64,000 nt of DNA from an uncultured Pelagibacteraceae bacterium (GTDB taxonomy: Bacteria > Pseudomonadota > Alphaproteobacteria > Pelagibacterales > Pelagibacteraceae): NCBI GenBank assembly GCA_902535745.1, contig CACAUR010000005.1, positions 20,237 to 84,236 on the forward strand. Direction: 5' to 3'. The translations under genes were made by a program, and so were the position numbers. Under the pieces are notes generated by a model that ran no database searches, was not told the origin of the DNA, and saw only the letters and a list, made by a program, of their open reading frames with translations. How positions within the stretch are numbered: the first letter of the stretch is position 1; each line of letters starts with the position of its first letter. Positions 1-11,330 of the stretch are shown piece after piece.

Positions 1-2
1 GG

Positions 3-1250
3 GCATCAAAAAAAGATTTAGATAATTACATTATAAGATTAGAGGAAGCCGAAAAAAGAGATCACAGAAAACTTGGTAAAGAAATGAACTTATTCCATTT
101 TAGAGAAGAAAGTCCAGGTGCTGTATTTTGGCATCAAAGAGGATGGACATTATTTCAAAAACTTATCGACTACATGAGGAAAAAACAAAACGAAGCAGGC
201 TATAAAGAAATTAACACCCCAGAAGTTTTAGATAGATCTTTATGGGAAAAATCTGGCCACTGGGAAAAATTTGGTGAACATATGTATACATCTGAAACTC
301 CAGATGAAAAAGTATTTGCCATAAAACCTATGAATTGTCCAGGATGTGTTCAAGTATTCAATCAAGGCTTAAAGAGTTATCGAGACCTACCTTATAAAAT
401 GTCTGAATTTGGAAAAGTACATAGATATGAACCATCGGGTGCTCTACATGGTTTGTTGAGAGTGAGAGCATTTACTCAAGATGATGCGCATATCTTTTGT
501 ACTGAAGATCAGATTACCGAGGAGTCTCTATCAGTTACAAATCTTATTTTAAATATTTATAAAGATCTTGGATTTGAAAATGTAATTTTAAAATATTCTG
601 ATAGACCAGACCTTAGAGTTGGAGAGGATGAGGTTTGGGACAAAGCAGAAAAAGCTTTATTGGAAGCAGTTAAAGCTACAAAATTAGAATATAGCATCAA
701 TAAAGGGGAAGGTGCATTTTATGGTCCAAAAATTGAATTTGTTTTAAGAGATGCAATAGGAAGAGATTGGCAATGTGGAACCCTACAAGTAGACTTCAAT
801 TTACCAGGAAGACTAGGTGCATCTTTTGTAGATAAAGATGGATCAAAAAAAGTTCCAGTAATGTTGCATCGAGCTTTATTTGGTTCTCTTGAAAGATTTA
901 TTGGAATATTAATTGAAAATTATTCTGGAAAACTTCCTTTCTGGATAAGTCCATCACAAATAATGGTAATACCAGTTTCTGAAGACTTTAACGATTATTC
1001 TGTTGAAGTTAATAAAAAGCTTATAGCATCTGGTTTAAATTCAGAGGTTGATTTGAAAAATCACAATCTAAATTACAAAATAAGGGAACATTCATTGTCA
1101 AAGGTTCCAATACTATTAATTTGTGGAAAAAAAGAAGTTGACAGTAATAGTGTAACTATTAGACAATTGGATTCTACAAAACAAGAAAATATGGAACTAA
1201 AAAAATTTATTAATCACTATCAAGCTTTAAATAAAGCTCCATCATTATAA
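3..1250 (+). CDS. thrS: threonyl-tRNA synthetase, 5'-truncated by window edge
   Basis: Frame open from base 3 (ASKKDLDNYIIRLEEAEKRDHRKLGKEMNLFHF...); class II aaRS motifs and KPMNCPGC typical of ThrRS. Confidence 0.97.
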   Translation, partial: ASKKDLDNYIIRLEEAEKRDHRKLGKEMNLFHFREESPGAVFWHQRGWTLFQKLIDYMRKKQNEAGYKEINTPEVLDRSLWEKSGHWEKFGEHMYTSETPDEKVFAIKPMNCPGCVQVFNQGLKSYRDLPYKMSEFGKVHRYEPSGALHGLLRVRAFTQDDAHIFCTEDQITEESLSVTNLILNIYKDLGFENVILKYSDRPDLRVGEDEVWDKAEKALLEAVKATKLEYSINKGEGAFYGPKIEFVLRDAIGRDWQCGTLQVDFNLPGRLGASFVDKDGSKKVPVMLHRALFGSLERFIGILIENYSGKLPFWISPSQIMVIPVSEDFNDYSVEVNKKLIASGLNSEVDLKNHNLNYKIREHSLSKVPILLICGKKEVDSNSVTIRQLDSTKQENMELKKFINHYQALNKAPSL

Positions 1251-1796
1251 GTGGCAGATTTTAAACAAAACTATTTCCAAAGAAGAACAAAGGATAGAGG
1301 ACCTCGCTCAAATAACAGGATTATGTCTCAAGAGGTACAGGTAATTTCAAGTGATGGAAAAAATTTAGGAATACTAAATACTCAAGAAGCAATCAACATG
1401 GCTAAAAATGAAGGGCTTGATCTAATTGAGATCGCCCAAAATGCCAAACCTCCAGTCTGTAAAATTATGGATATGGGTAAGTTCAAGTATGATGCTCAAA
1501 AAAAAGCTAATAAAGCAAAGAAGAAGCAAAAAAAAGTAGAACTTAAAGAAATAAAACTTAGACCAGTAACAGAAATTCATGACTACTCATTTAAAATAAA
1601 AAATGCACAAAAATTTTTGAGTAAAGGTGATAAAGTAAAATTTACAATTAAATTTAAAGGAAGAGAGTTGCAACACTCAAATCTTGGACATGAATTAATG
1701 GACAAGATTAAGACCGACATAGAAAAACTTGGAAAAGTAGAGTTACAGCCTAAATTTGAGGGTAAACAGATGATTATGGTCATTCAACCAATCTAA
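1251..1796 (+). CDS. infC: translation initiation factor IF-3 (GTG start)
   Basis: NNRIMSQEVQVISSDGKNLGI...GLDLIEIAQNAKPPVCKIMDMGKFKY; synteny with rpmI-rplT. Confidence 0.97.
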   Translation: MADFKQNYFQRRTKDRGPRSNNRIMSQEVQVISSDGKNLGILNTQEAINMAKNEGLDLIEIAQNAKPPVCKIMDMGKFKYDAQKKANKAKKKQKKVELKEIKLRPVTEIHDYSFKIKNAQKFLSKGDKVKFTIKFKGRELQHSNLGHELMDKIKTDIEKLGKVELQPKFEGKQMIMVIQPI

Positions 1797-1841
1797 TTAT
1801 TCTTGTAAAATTATAATTATATTTGTATAACCCCCCCAGTT

Positions 1842-2048
1842 ATGCCAAAGTTAAAAACTAAAAGTTCAGCAAAAAAAAGATTTAAAATTTCTGCAAGAGG
1901 AAAGGTAATAATGCCTCAAGCTGGGAAAAGACATGGTATGATCAAGAGAACGAATTCACAAATTAGAAAACAAAGAGGAACAACAGTAATGTCTAAACAG
2001 GATGGCAAAATTGTAAAATCATACATGCCATATAGTTTGAGAGGATAA
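1842..2048 (+). CDS. rpmI: 50S ribosomal protein L35
   Basis: [22 protein letters not shown]. Confidence 0.97.
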   Translation: MPKLKTKSSAKKRFKISARGKVIMPQAGKRHGMIKRTNSQIRKQRGTTVMSKQDGKIVKSYMPYSLRG

Positions 2049-2049
2049 A

Positions 2050-2406
2050 ATGCCAAGAGTAAAAAGAGGAGTCACAAGCAGAGCTAAACATAAAAAAGTT
2101 CTTAAAGCTGTAAAAGGTCAGTGGGGCAGAAGAAAGAATACTATAAGAGTTGCAAGACAAGCGATGGAAAAGTCGATGCAATATGCATATAGAGATAGAA
2201 GAAATAAAAAAAGAGAATTTAAATCATTGTGGATACAAAGAATTAATGCAGGAGTAAGAGGTGAAGGACTTACATATTCAAAGTTCATACATGCTTTAAG
2301 TAAATCTGGTATCAAGTTAGATAGAAAAATTCTAGCTGAAATTGCTTATGATAACCCTGAAGCGTTTAAAACGATTGTAAAGAAAGCTCAAGCAGCACTT
2401 AATTAA
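2050..2406 (+). CDS. rplT: 50S ribosomal protein L20
   Basis: [19 protein letters not shown]...[10 protein letters not shown]. Confidence 0.97.
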   Translation: MPRVKRGVTSRAKHKKVLKAVKGQWGRRKNTIRVARQAMEKSMQYAYRDRRNKKREFKSLWIQRINAGVRGEGLTYSKFIHALSKSGIKLDRKILAEIAYDNPEAFKTIVKKAQAALN

Positions 2407-2449
2407 TCTTCCCTATTGTTTTTCTTAGTTTAAGAAATAATCTCTAAAA

Positions 2450-3517
2450 ATGTCTGATTTTGAAAAAAAAATTCTCGAGTTTAAAAATAGATTAAACAGC
2501 ACCCAGGATTCAAAAGAAATTGAAGCCATAAGAACAGATATTTTCAGTAAAAATGGATTTATAAATTCTCAGTTTAAAAAACTTGGTTCTTTATCTCAAG
2601 ATGAGAAAAAAACTTTTGCATCCAATATAAACAAAGCAAAACAAGAATTACTTGAAATATTTAGATCAAAAGCAACAGAAGTTTCGGATAAAGATCTTAA
2701 TGAAAAAATAAAAAAAGAAAAAATTGACGTCACTTTACCTGAGAAAGAATTCAAAATAGGAAAGATACACCCTGTATCTCAAGTTATTGATGAAATATCA
2801 TGTATTTTTTCAGAGATAGGATTTAGCGTAGAAGAAGGGCCTGATGTTGAAAATGATTATAATAATTTTACTGCCTTAAACACTCCTAAAGATCATCCAG
2901 CAAAAGATATGCATGATACATTTTATTTGGATGAGAACATGAAAACCTTGCTTAGGACCCACACTTCTCCAGTTCAAGTTCGCACAATGTTAAAAGGCAA
3001 ACCTCCTTTTAAAATAATTGCACCAGGAAGAACTTATCGTAGCGATAGTGATCAAACTCATACACCAATGTTTCATCAGCTGGAAGGTCTTCACATAGAT
3101 AAAAATATTAATATGGGACATTTAAAAGGATGTTTAAATTATTTTATTAAAGAATTTTTTGAAGTGGATAAAATTAAGATGAGATTTAGACCTAGTCACT
3201 TTCCATTCACAGAACCTTCAGCCGAGGTAGATATAGGATATAGAATTGAAAATAACAAAATTACCATCGGCGAAGGTGATAAATGGCTTGAGGTTCTTGG
3301 ATGTGGAATGGTGCATCCAAATGTTTTAAAAAACTGTAAGGTTGACCCAAAAATTTATCAGGGTTTTGCATTTGGTATTGGTATTGATAGATTGGCAATG
3401 CTTAAGTACGGAATAAATGATTTAAGATCTTTTTTTGAATGTGACTATAGATGGTTAAATTATTATGGTTTTGACCCTTTAGATGTTCCAACAAACTATA
3501 GAGGTTTAAGTAAATGA
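2450..3517 (+). CDS. pheS: phenylalanyl-tRNA synthetase alpha subunit
   Basis: [46 protein letters not shown]. Confidence 0.97.
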   Translation: MSDFEKKILEFKNRLNSTQDSKEIEAIRTDIFSKNGFINSQFKKLGSLSQDEKKTFASNINKAKQELLEIFRSKATEVSDKDLNEKIKKEKIDVTLPEKEFKIGKIHPVSQVIDEISCIFSEIGFSVEEGPDVENDYNNFTALNTPKDHPAKDMHDTFYLDENMKTLLRTHTSPVQVRTMLKGKPPFKIIAPGRTYRSDSDQTHTPMFHQLEGLHIDKNINMGHLKGCLNYFIKEFFEVDKIKMRFRPSHFPFTEPSAEVDIGYRIENNKITIGEGDKWLEVLGCGMVHPNVLKNCKVDPKIYQGFAFGIGIDRLAMLKYGINDLRSFFECDYRWLNYYGFDPLDVPTNYRGLSK

Positions 3518-5898
3518 AATTTACAAAAGACTGGCTTGATGTTCATTTAAAAACAAATAAAAGTGAGTCACAAATTATCCAGAAATTAAATAGTATTGGC
3601 CTAGAAGTAGAAAAGGTAGAGCCAGTCAAAAATGAATTAAGCGACTTCATTGTAGCAAAAATAATAAAAGCAAATAAACATCCTAATGCTGACCGGCTTA
3701 AGTTATGTGATGTGGATATAGGAAAAAAAAATACACTTAAAGTTGTCTGTGGTGCTCCTAATGCAAGAGATGGACTCTTGACAATCTACGCACCGCCAGG
3801 TTCAGTAATTCCAAAAAATAGCATGAAATTAGAGGTATCAAAGATCAGAGGAGAAACCTCTTACGGAATGCTCTGTTCTGAGTCAGAATTGAAACTTTCT
3901 AATGAGAGCGAAGGAATAATAGATCTAAATGATAAATATAAAACAAAAATTGGAAAATCATTCTTCGGTAAAAAAAAAGGAAAAAATGTAATTGAATTAT
4001 CAATTACCCCTAATAGACCAGACTGCCTAGGTGTGAGAGGTATAGCGAGAGACTTGTCAGCCTCTAACTTTGGAAAATTAAAAGAACCAAGAAAAAGTAA
4101 AGTTAAAAATAACATTAAACATAATTTAAAGATAAAGATTGAAAAAAATAAAAATCAGGCATGTTCAATTTTTGGAAGCTGTATCATTAAAAATATTAAA
4201 AATACTGAAAGTCCAGGATGGTTAAAAAATAGAATTTTAGCACTAGGCTTAAGGCCTATTTCTGCCGTTGTTGACATAACAAATTATGTAATGTTTGATT
4301 TAAACCGACCCCTCCATGCATACGATTTAGACAAGATAAAGAATAAAATTACCGTTAGAAATTCAAAAAAAGGAGAGAGTTTTAAAGCTCTAGATAATAA
4401 AAATTATACACTTGATAAAGACATGTGTGTGATAGCTGATGATGAAGGGGTACTTGGTTTAGGTGGAATAATCGGGGGCGAAAGGTCGGGCACAGAAATA
4501 CATACAAAAAATATACTATTAGAGGCAGCATATTTTGATCCTGCATTAATTAGAAAAACTGCTAAAAAATTAGATTTGAATAGTGATGCAAAGTTTCGTT
4601 TTGAAAGAGGGGTAGATCCTCAATCTGTAAATGCTGGACTGGACTCAGCTGTCGAACTAATTTTAGAAATTTGTGGAGGGGAAGTTTCCAAATTTGATGT
4701 ACAGCAGACAAAAAAATTTAAAGATCTTGAGATAAAATTTGACCCCAAAACGGTAACAAAGACAGTTGGAACCAATATAAACATTAATGAGTTAAAAAAG
4801 ATCTTATCAAACTTAGGCTTCACTATTAAAACCAAGGGTAAATTCCTCAATGTTAAGGTTCCAAGTTGGAGACCAGATATCTTTGGTGAGATTGATCTAG
4901 TAGAGGAAGTTATTAGAATTATTGGATTTGAAAAAATTAAGTCCATTGAACCTGAGAAAAAGCGAACTAAACCAACACTTAATTTCTTTCAGAAACATTT
5001 CCATTTAGCTCAAAGATCAGTAGCCTCAAAAGGATATCTTGAAACAATAACATGGTCGTTTACTGACGAAAAAATTAATAACAAATTTAAAGAAAAATTA
5101 GAAAGTGTAAAAATTGTAAATCCAATAAGTTCAGATTTAAATGTATTAAGAAATTCTTTGTATCCAAATCTCATTTTCTATTTGGAAAAAAACTTAAATA
5201 GAGGATTTGGTGATCAAGCTCTTTTCGAAATTGGTCCAACTTTTACAGGAAGAAAACCTGGTCAACAAATTACTGTTGTTTGTGGGATTAAAAAACAATT
5301 TATAGATGAAGATAATAATTTAAAGAAAAATGATTTAGTAGATGTTTTTCATATTAAAAAAGATTTAGTTCAATCATTAACAGAACTTGAGATAAGAAAA
5401 GAAGATTTTAAGGTTGAGGAAAATACACCTTCTTATTATCACCCAGGTATCTCAGGATCTATAATCTCAAAAGATGGAAATCTTGTTCTTGGATATTTCG
5501 GTGCCTTACATCCAAAAATAATTTCAAATACTTTTGGATTTGAAATCTTTTTAGAAAACCTAGTTGAATATAAAGCAAAAAATAAAAAAACTAAAGATAG
5601 TCTAACTTTTTCAGATTATCAAAAGTCAGATAGGGATTTTGCTTTTTTAGTCAATAAAGATACTAGAGCTCAAGATTTAACAGAAGTTATCCAAAAAATA
5701 GATAAAGATTTAATTAAAGAAATAAAAATTTTTGATGTTTATGAAGGGGAAAATATTCCATCTGATAAAAAATCAATTGCATTAAAAGTAACAATTCAGT
5801 CTGATCATAAGACTTTAAAGGAAAATGATCTGACAAATATATCAAAAAAAATAATTAGCACTGTAGAGGAAAAAACTGGTGCAAAATTAAGATCGTAA
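3514..5898 (+). CDS. pheT: phenylalanyl-tRNA synthetase beta subunit
   Basis: Follows pheS with 4-bp overlap; EMAP-like N-terminus, [25 protein letters not shown]-like motif. Confidence 0.97.
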   Translation: MKFTKDWLDVHLKTNKSESQIIQKLNSIGLEVEKVEPVKNELSDFIVAKIIKANKHPNADRLKLCDVDIGKKNTLKVVCGAPNARDGLLTIYAPPGSVIPKNSMKLEVSKIRGETSYGMLCSESELKLSNESEGIIDLNDKYKTKIGKSFFGKKKGKNVIELSITPNRPDCLGVRGIARDLSASNFGKLKEPRKSKVKNNIKHNLKIKIEKNKNQACSIFGSCIIKNIKNTESPGWLKNRILALGLRPISAVVDITNYVMFDLNRPLHAYDLDKIKNKITVRNSKKGESFKALDNKNYTLDKDMCVIADDEGVLGLGGIIGGERSGTEIHTKNILLEAAYFDPALIRKTAKKLDLNSDAKFRFERGVDPQSVNAGLDSAVELILEICGGEVSKFDVQQTKKFKDLEIKFDPKTVTKTVGTNININELKKILSNLGFTIKTKGKFLNVKVPSWRPDIFGEIDLVEEVIRIIGFEKIKSIEPEKKRTKPTLNFFQKHFHLAQRSVASKGYLETITWSFTDEKINNKFKEKLESVKIVNPISSDLNVLRNSLYPNLIFYLEKNLNRGFGDQALFEIGPTFTGRKPGQQITVVCGIKKQFIDEDNNLKKNDLVDVFHIKKDLVQSLTELEIRKEDFKVEENTPSYYHPGISGSIISKDGNLVLGYFGALHPKIISNTFGFEIFLENLVEYKAKNKKTKDSLTFSDYQKSDRDFAFLVNKDTRAQDLTEVIQKIDKDLIKEIKIFDVYEGENIPSDKKSIALKVTIQSDHKTLKENDLTNISKKIISTVEEKTGAKLRS

Positions 5899-7707
5899 AT
5901 GTCTAGCCTCGATAACATTAGAAATTTTGCTATTATCGCTCATATTGATCATGGGAAATCAACAATAGCAGACAGGATTATACATAAGTGTGGAGGTTTG
6001 ACAGAAAGAGAGATGAAAGATCAAGTATTAGACTCAATGGACATTGAGAGAGAGCGAGGAATTACAATTAAAGCGCAAACTGTAAAATTGAATTATAAGG
6101 CCAAAGATGGCAAAGAGTACATACTTAACATAATAGACACCCCCGGTCATGTGGATTTTAGTTATGAAGTCAGTCGATCACTATATGCATGCGAGGGATC
6201 AATATTAATTGTAGATAGCACTCAAGGGGTTGAGGCCCAAACACTTGCTAATGTTTATCAAGCACTAGATATTAATCATGAAATAATTCCTGTACTAAAT
6301 AAGATTGATCTGCCTGCCTCTGATTTAGATAGAACAAAAAAACAAATAGAAGATGTAATAGGTATAGATACATCCAATGCTGTACCATGTTCAGGAAAAA
6401 CAGGCGAAGGTATAGAAAATATTTTAGAGTCTATTGTCTCATCATTACCACCACCAAAAGGTGAGACTAAAGAACAATTAAAATGTTTGCTAGTCGATAG
6501 TTGGTATGACTCTTACTTGGGAGTTATTATTTTAGTTAGGGTAATAGATGGAACCTTGAAAAAAAATATGAAAATTAAAATGATGTCTACTGATCAAGAA
6601 TATATAGTAGAAAAAGTTGGTGTATTTACACCAAAGGCTGAGAACATTGAAGAACTCAAATCTGGTGAAATAGGATTTATCATTACAGGAATAAAAAACT
6701 TATCTGACACAAAAGTTGGTGATACTATTTGTGAATCTCAAAATCCTCTTAAAAAAGCCTTACCAGGTTTTAAACCTAGTAAACCAGTTGTATTTTGTGG
6801 TTTGTTTCCAGTTGATAGTTCAGAGTATCAAAAACTAAAAGATGGTTTAGCAAAACTACAATTAAATGATTCAAGTTTTTCTTATGAAGCAGAGTCTTCA
6901 TCGGCACTTGGTCTTGGTTTTAGGTGTGGCTTTTTGGGATTGCTTCATTTGGAAATCATTACTGAAAGACTTGAGAGAGAATTCGACATTAATTTATTAA
7001 CGACAACTCCAGGTGTTGTCTATAAAGTGCACTTAAATAATGGAAAAATTGAAGATCTACAGAATCCTTCAAATTTGGCAGATCCAACGCATATAAAACT
7101 TATTGAGGAGCCTTGGATAAAAGCAACAATAATTACTCCAGATCAATATTTGGGATCAATTATGAAAATATGTCAAAGCAAAAGAGGAATACAAAAAGAT
7201 TTAAATTATTCAGGAAATAGAGCAGTATTGAGTTATGAGATACCACTTAATGAAGTAGTCTTTGATTTCAATGACAGGCTAAAATCAATGACAAGTGGTT
7301 ACGCAAGTTTTGATTATGAAATTATGGGACATAAAGAAGGAGACCTTGTTAAACTATCAATACTTGTAAACTCAGAGCCTGTTGATGCACTAGCTATGAT
7401 GGTACATAAAGATTTTGCACAAACAATTGGAAGAGATGTTTGTGAGAAACTTAAAGATCTTATTCCAAGACATAACTTCATGATCCCTGTACAGGCAGCA
7501 ATTGGTGGTAAAATTATAGCAAGAGAAACTATTAAGGGTTTTAAAAAAGATGTTTTAACAAAAATACATGGTGGTGGAGCAAGAGATAGAAAAAGAAAAC
7601 TTTTAGAAAAACAAAAAAAGGGAAAAGCAAGATCAAAACAATTTGGCAGAGTGGAGATACCACAAGAGGCTTTTATTGGTGTACTGAAAATAAATAAAGA
7701 AAATTAA
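5899..7707 (+). CDS. lepA: elongation factor 4 (LepA GTPase)
   Basis: [22 protein letters not shown]...[14 protein letters not shown]-terminal [24 protein letters not shown]. Confidence 0.98.
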   Translation: MSSLDNIRNFAIIAHIDHGKSTIADRIIHKCGGLTEREMKDQVLDSMDIERERGITIKAQTVKLNYKAKDGKEYILNIIDTPGHVDFSYEVSRSLYACEGSILIVDSTQGVEAQTLANVYQALDINHEIIPVLNKIDLPASDLDRTKKQIEDVIGIDTSNAVPCSGKTGEGIENILESIVSSLPPPKGETKEQLKCLLVDSWYDSYLGVIILVRVIDGTLKKNMKIKMMSTDQEYIVEKVGVFTPKAENIEELKSGEIGFIITGIKNLSDTKVGDTICESQNPLKKALPGFKPSKPVVFCGLFPVDSSEYQKLKDGLAKLQLNDSSFSYEAESSSALGLGFRCGFLGLLHLEIITERLEREFDINLLTTTPGVVYKVHLNNGKIEDLQNPSNLADPTHIKLIEEPWIKATIITPDQYLGSIMKICQSKRGIQKDLNYSGNRAVLSYEIPLNEVVFDFNDRLKSMTSGYASFDYEIMGHKEGDLVKLSILVNSEPVDALAMMVHKDFAQTIGRDVCEKLKDLIPRHNFMIPVQAAIGGKIIARETIKGFKKDVLTKIHGGGARDRKRKLLEKQKKGKARSKQFGRVEIPQEAFIGVLKINKEN

Positions 7708-7708
7708 A

Positions 7709-8518
7709 ATGATATATGATTGTTTCTCTTACTGGGACGAGGATTTACTTTTAGATTTAAGATTAAACATTTTAGATAAAATTGTAGATCGTTTTGTAAT
7801 TGTTGAGGGGGATAAAACTTGGCAAAACAATCCAAAAAAACTTAAGTTTGATGTTAAAAAATTCCAAAAATTTAAAGACAAAATTATTTATATTCCTGTA
7901 ACAGACTTACCAGATGGTGAAGATCCATATTTACGTGAAAACCATCAAAGAAATTCAATCTCAAAAGGTATAAAAGATGCAAACAAAGATGATATTATTT
8001 TAATTTCAGATTTAGATGAAATTCCATGTCCAAAAGCTATTAAAAATTTTGATCATAAGATGAGATATGCAACTTTCAAACAAAAGCATTTTTATTACAA
8101 ATTCAATCTTCAAAGTAAAAACTATCCTTATTGGCATGGTTCAAGAATTTGTATCAAAAAATATTTAAAATCACCTCAATGGTTAAGGGAATTAAAATTT
8201 AAAAAAAGACCATTTTGGCGTTTTGATAAATTAAGACTTAATAACATTATTAGCAATGGTGGTTGGCATTTTTGCAATTTAAAAACTCCTGAAGATTTAT
8301 TGTATAAATATCAAAATTTATGTGAAACAAACGATCCAACGCATTTTAAGGAGCGGATTGATCCTAAATATCTTCAAATAGACGAAATACAAAAAAAAGT
8401 TATTTCAGGGGAGGATATAATTGGCAGAAAAGATAATTTTGAAAAAATTGAATTAGATTATTCTTTTCCAGAGTATTTAATAAAAAATAAGGAAGATTAC
8501 AGTGATTGGATAATTTAG
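7709..8518 (+). CDS. family 17-like glycosyltransferase (beta-1,4-N-acetylglucosaminyltransferase-like)
   Basis: MIYDCFSYWDEDLLLDLRLNIL...VIVEGDKTWQ...ISDLDEIP typical of GT17. Confidence 0.8.
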   Translation: MIYDCFSYWDEDLLLDLRLNILDKIVDRFVIVEGDKTWQNNPKKLKFDVKKFQKFKDKIIYIPVTDLPDGEDPYLRENHQRNSISKGIKDANKDDIILISDLDEIPCPKAIKNFDHKMRYATFKQKHFYYKFNLQSKNYPYWHGSRICIKKYLKSPQWLRELKFKKRPFWRFDKLRLNNIISNGGWHFCNLKTPEDLLYKYQNLCETNDPTHFKERIDPKYLQIDEIQKKVISGEDIIGRKDNFEKIELDYSFPEYLIKNKEDYSDWII

Positions 8519-9585
8519 TGTAAATAATTCTTTAGTCTTTTTACATCTAATACCATATCACCCCTTTTTTCCCTTTTAATTTTTTTTAATTTAATAAGAT
8601 GATGCCTCAATTTATTAAATTTACTGATTCTTTTATAAACATTATTTGGATGACCCAAAGGTCTTATTTCTACAACTTTAGTTTTTCTTTTACAAAAAAT
8701 CAGATTTGCCATACCAGCTCCGTGTGGACCTATAACAATGTTGCAATTTTTGAATATTGAAATTTGCTTATCAAAACTAAAATTTGATAATTTGACTATT
8801 TTGAAACCTTCTTTTCTTAAATAATTTTTTATTTCATTATCATTAATAATTTTACAATGGTTGTACTGAGAGTCGGATCTATCAATGTAAATTTTATCAA
8901 AGTTTTTAATTTTTTTTGCTGAATTATTGAGAAATTTTTTTCTCAAAAAATTGACAATCCATCTTGGCAAATTATTTTGAGCTGTAGAAAAAGTTCCTTT
9001 TAAATAATTAGGATGAGTACAAAATATTAAGTTATCTAAAAAACAATGTTTATTTATCCTACTATCTATGACTTTATTTGAGTTTAATTTTAGCATCTCA
9101 AAAGTTGCTTTTTGGAAAGAGTTTAGTTTAGAGAAATAGAAATAATCGATTTTTTTTAAATTGTAAGCTTCAGAAAGAATTTTGATTTTTGGAACAATAT
9201 CAAGTAACCAGTGTGCGTAATTATTATATCCACTGGCACCTTGCACTAGACTAATAACATTTCCATCTATTTTCTTTAAAAACTTTGGTGTTCCAGATTT
9301 TAAAACTTCATTTTTTTTTGAATCAACTAACTTGCCGTTTATTTGCTGCATTGAGCCTTCAGTAATTAATTGATTATTTTTGATAATGCTTACATTTTCT
9401 ACACAATTTGTATAAATTCGACAATTTCGAATGGAATAAATTTTATAAGTGTTTTTTTGAAAATATTTTTTTTTTATAATTTTAAATTTAGGTTTGAAGT
9501 TACCTTTTAAATATATCTTTTTGTATAAAATCGAGAAAAAGCGACTTCTTAATATTTTATAAGTTTTTTTAGGTTTTTTAATCAA
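8515..9585 (-). CDS. family 61-like glycosyltransferase (DUF563)
   Basis: YAHWLLDIVPKI, IYIDRSDSQYNHCKIIND, VIGPHGAGMANLIFC motifs. Confidence 0.8.
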   Translation of the reverse strand: MIKKPKKTYKILRSRFFSILYKKIYLKGNFKPKFKIIKKKYFQKNTYKIYSIRNCRIYTNCVENVSIIKNNQLITEGSMQQINGKLVDSKKNEVLKSGTPKFLKKIDGNVISLVQGASGYNNYAHWLLDIVPKIKILSEAYNLKKIDYFYFSKLNSFQKATFEMLKLNSNKVIDSRINKHCFLDNLIFCTHPNYLKGTFSTAQNNLPRWIVNFLRKKFLNNSAKKIKNFDKIYIDRSDSQYNHCKIINDNEIKNYLRKEGFKIVKLSNFSFDKQISIFKNCNIVIGPHGAGMANLIFCKRKTKVVEIRPLGHPNNVYKRISKFNKLRHHLIKLKKIKREKRGDMVLDVKRLKNYLH

Positions 9586-9639
9586 TTTTGAAATTTAAAA
9601 TTGTTTATATAATACAATTTGTAGTCTAAAAATAAATGT

Positions 9640-10437
9640 ATGAATAGTCTTAATATTTTTTGCGTTACAGACAAACCCCACAAACATTTGGAGGGCCTCA
9701 ATTTAAATCTGGTTGGTGTTGGTAAAAGACGATTTAATTATAAATATATAACATGCTTAAATGGCAAGAATATTCAAAAAAAAGAAAAGCACTATTCAGA
9801 GTTAACCTTCCATTATTGGTTTTGGAAAAATAAACTTAAGAATTACAGAAATAATGATTGGATAGGCTTTTGCCAAAAAAGAAGATTTTGGACAAAAAAT
9901 TCATCGAAAGTAAAAAGTCTAAAAGATTTAAAAAAAAAATTAATCACTAAACCAAAAAAAAAATGGAATAAATATGAAAGTATAATTTGTAAACCTATAA
10001 GAGTAGATAATCCCAAAAGAATGAAATTAATTAAAAGGGGCTGGCGAAATATTTTAATGGATCCCTCTATAGTAAATCAAAAGATGAAACAAAATATAAA
10101 ATTACATTTTGATATGCATCATGGATTTGGAGTTTTAGATAAAGCGATTAATAGAATGAATATCAAGGATCGAGAAAGCTTCAGAAAATTTGTAAATAGA
10201 GAAATAAAATTCAATCCACATATAATGGTTATTTCAAAAAAAAAAATTTTAAATCAATGGTTTAAAGATCTTTTTAATTGGCTTTTTAAATGTGAAAAAA
10301 TTTTTGGATTAAAAGATTTGAAAGGTTATGATCAACAAAGATTATACGCTTATTTAGCTGAGAGATATCTTTCTTTTTGGTTTTTAAAAAAAACAACTTT
10401 TCTAGAGTCTGATTGGTGCTTTTTTGAGGTAGAATAA
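9640..10437 (+). CDS. DUF4422-like putative glycosyltransferase
   Basis: YSELTFHYWFWKNKL...WIGFCQKRRFW, ...DQQRLYAYLAERYLSFW pattern; located in a glycosyltransferase cluster. Confidence 0.55.
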   Translation: MNSLNIFCVTDKPHKHLEGLNLNLVGVGKRRFNYKYITCLNGKNIQKKEKHYSELTFHYWFWKNKLKNYRNNDWIGFCQKRRFWTKNSSKVKSLKDLKKKLITKPKKKWNKYESIICKPIRVDNPKRMKLIKRGWRNILMDPSIVNQKMKQNIKLHFDMHHGFGVLDKAINRMNIKDRESFRKFVNREIKFNPHIMVISKKKILNQWFKDLFNWLFKCEKIFGLKDLKGYDQQRLYAYLAERYLSFWFLKKTTFLESDWCFFEVE

Positions 10438-11297
10438 TGAATTTAAAAACATTCTATAAAATTTATTATAAACATAGGTTTAAAAAGGCCTCACTTATTC
10501 TTAAAATATACCTAGTTTTTTCTGTATTTATAAAATATCTAATAAATCTATTTTATATACAAAAAATAGTTAACTTAGATAATCTTGGTTTAAAAAAAAA
10601 TTGTCTTTATGAAAAAAATTTGAATTTTCTTTTTGAATACTTCAATTCAGATAAAGGAGAGCAACATATCAATCAATATGCTCAACCATTTAAGAGAAAA
10701 AATGATAAAATAATTGCCCATGGATATGCAAAAATTTATGAAAATTTGTTTAAACCAAAAAAAAGTGATCACCTAAAAATATTAGAAATTGGCTCTTTCT
10801 ACGGAAATGCTTCAGCGGCCCTGTTTTTTTATTTTAAGAAATCTTTTATTTACAGCGCGGACATCAATCCTGATATGTATAAATATAAAGGTTCTCGACT
10901 AAAAAATTTTTTTGCGGATACGTCTTTGAGAGACTCAATAAACAAAAACATTTTAGAAAAAAATATTGAATTTGATATTGTGATTGAGGATGCAAGTCAT
11001 ATGCTTAAAGATCAGATTATTTCATTATTTATGATATTTCCTAAAATTAAAAAAGGTGGAATATTTATAGTGGAGGAAATTGATTTTCCAGAAAAAAGGG
11101 AGGACATGAGAATTAACCAAGCAAAACCAGATTTAAAAACAATTTTAAAAAAAGTTCTGTCTAAAGAGGATTTCAAGTCTGATTATATTCAGGACAAAGA
11201 GAAAGATTATTTTATAAAAAATGTTGATAGTATTGAATTTTTTACTGGAAATATCAATGAGATTGCAATCGTTAAAAAAAAAAATATTATTTTTTAA
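10437..11297 (+). CDS. class I SAM-dependent methyltransferase-like protein
   Basis: LKILEIGSFYGNASAALFF...YSADINPDMYK...FDIVIEDASHMLKDQI SAM-binding pattern. Confidence 0.7.
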   Translation: MNLKTFYKIYYKHRFKKASLILKIYLVFSVFIKYLINLFYIQKIVNLDNLGLKKNCLYEKNLNFLFEYFNSDKGEQHINQYAQPFKRKNDKIIAHGYAKIYENLFKPKKSDHLKILEIGSFYGNASAALFFYFKKSFIYSADINPDMYKYKGSRLKNFFADTSLRDSINKNILEKNIEFDIVIEDASHMLKDQIISLFMIFPKIKKGGIFIVEEIDFPEKREDMRINQAKPDLKTILKKVLSKEDFKSDYIQDKEKDYFIKNVDSIEFFTGNINEIAIVKKKNIIF

Positions 11298-11330
11298 TAG
11301 TATTAATTTTAAGAAATAGATCGATTTAAT

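Noticed and set aside
1583-1783. Antisense ORF inside infC
   Set aside because: Overlaps a clear conserved gene and has no recognisable motif. The same reasoning applies to most antisense track ORFs (e.g. 1993-2181, 2118-2315, 3861-4115, 4620-4946, 29479-29946).
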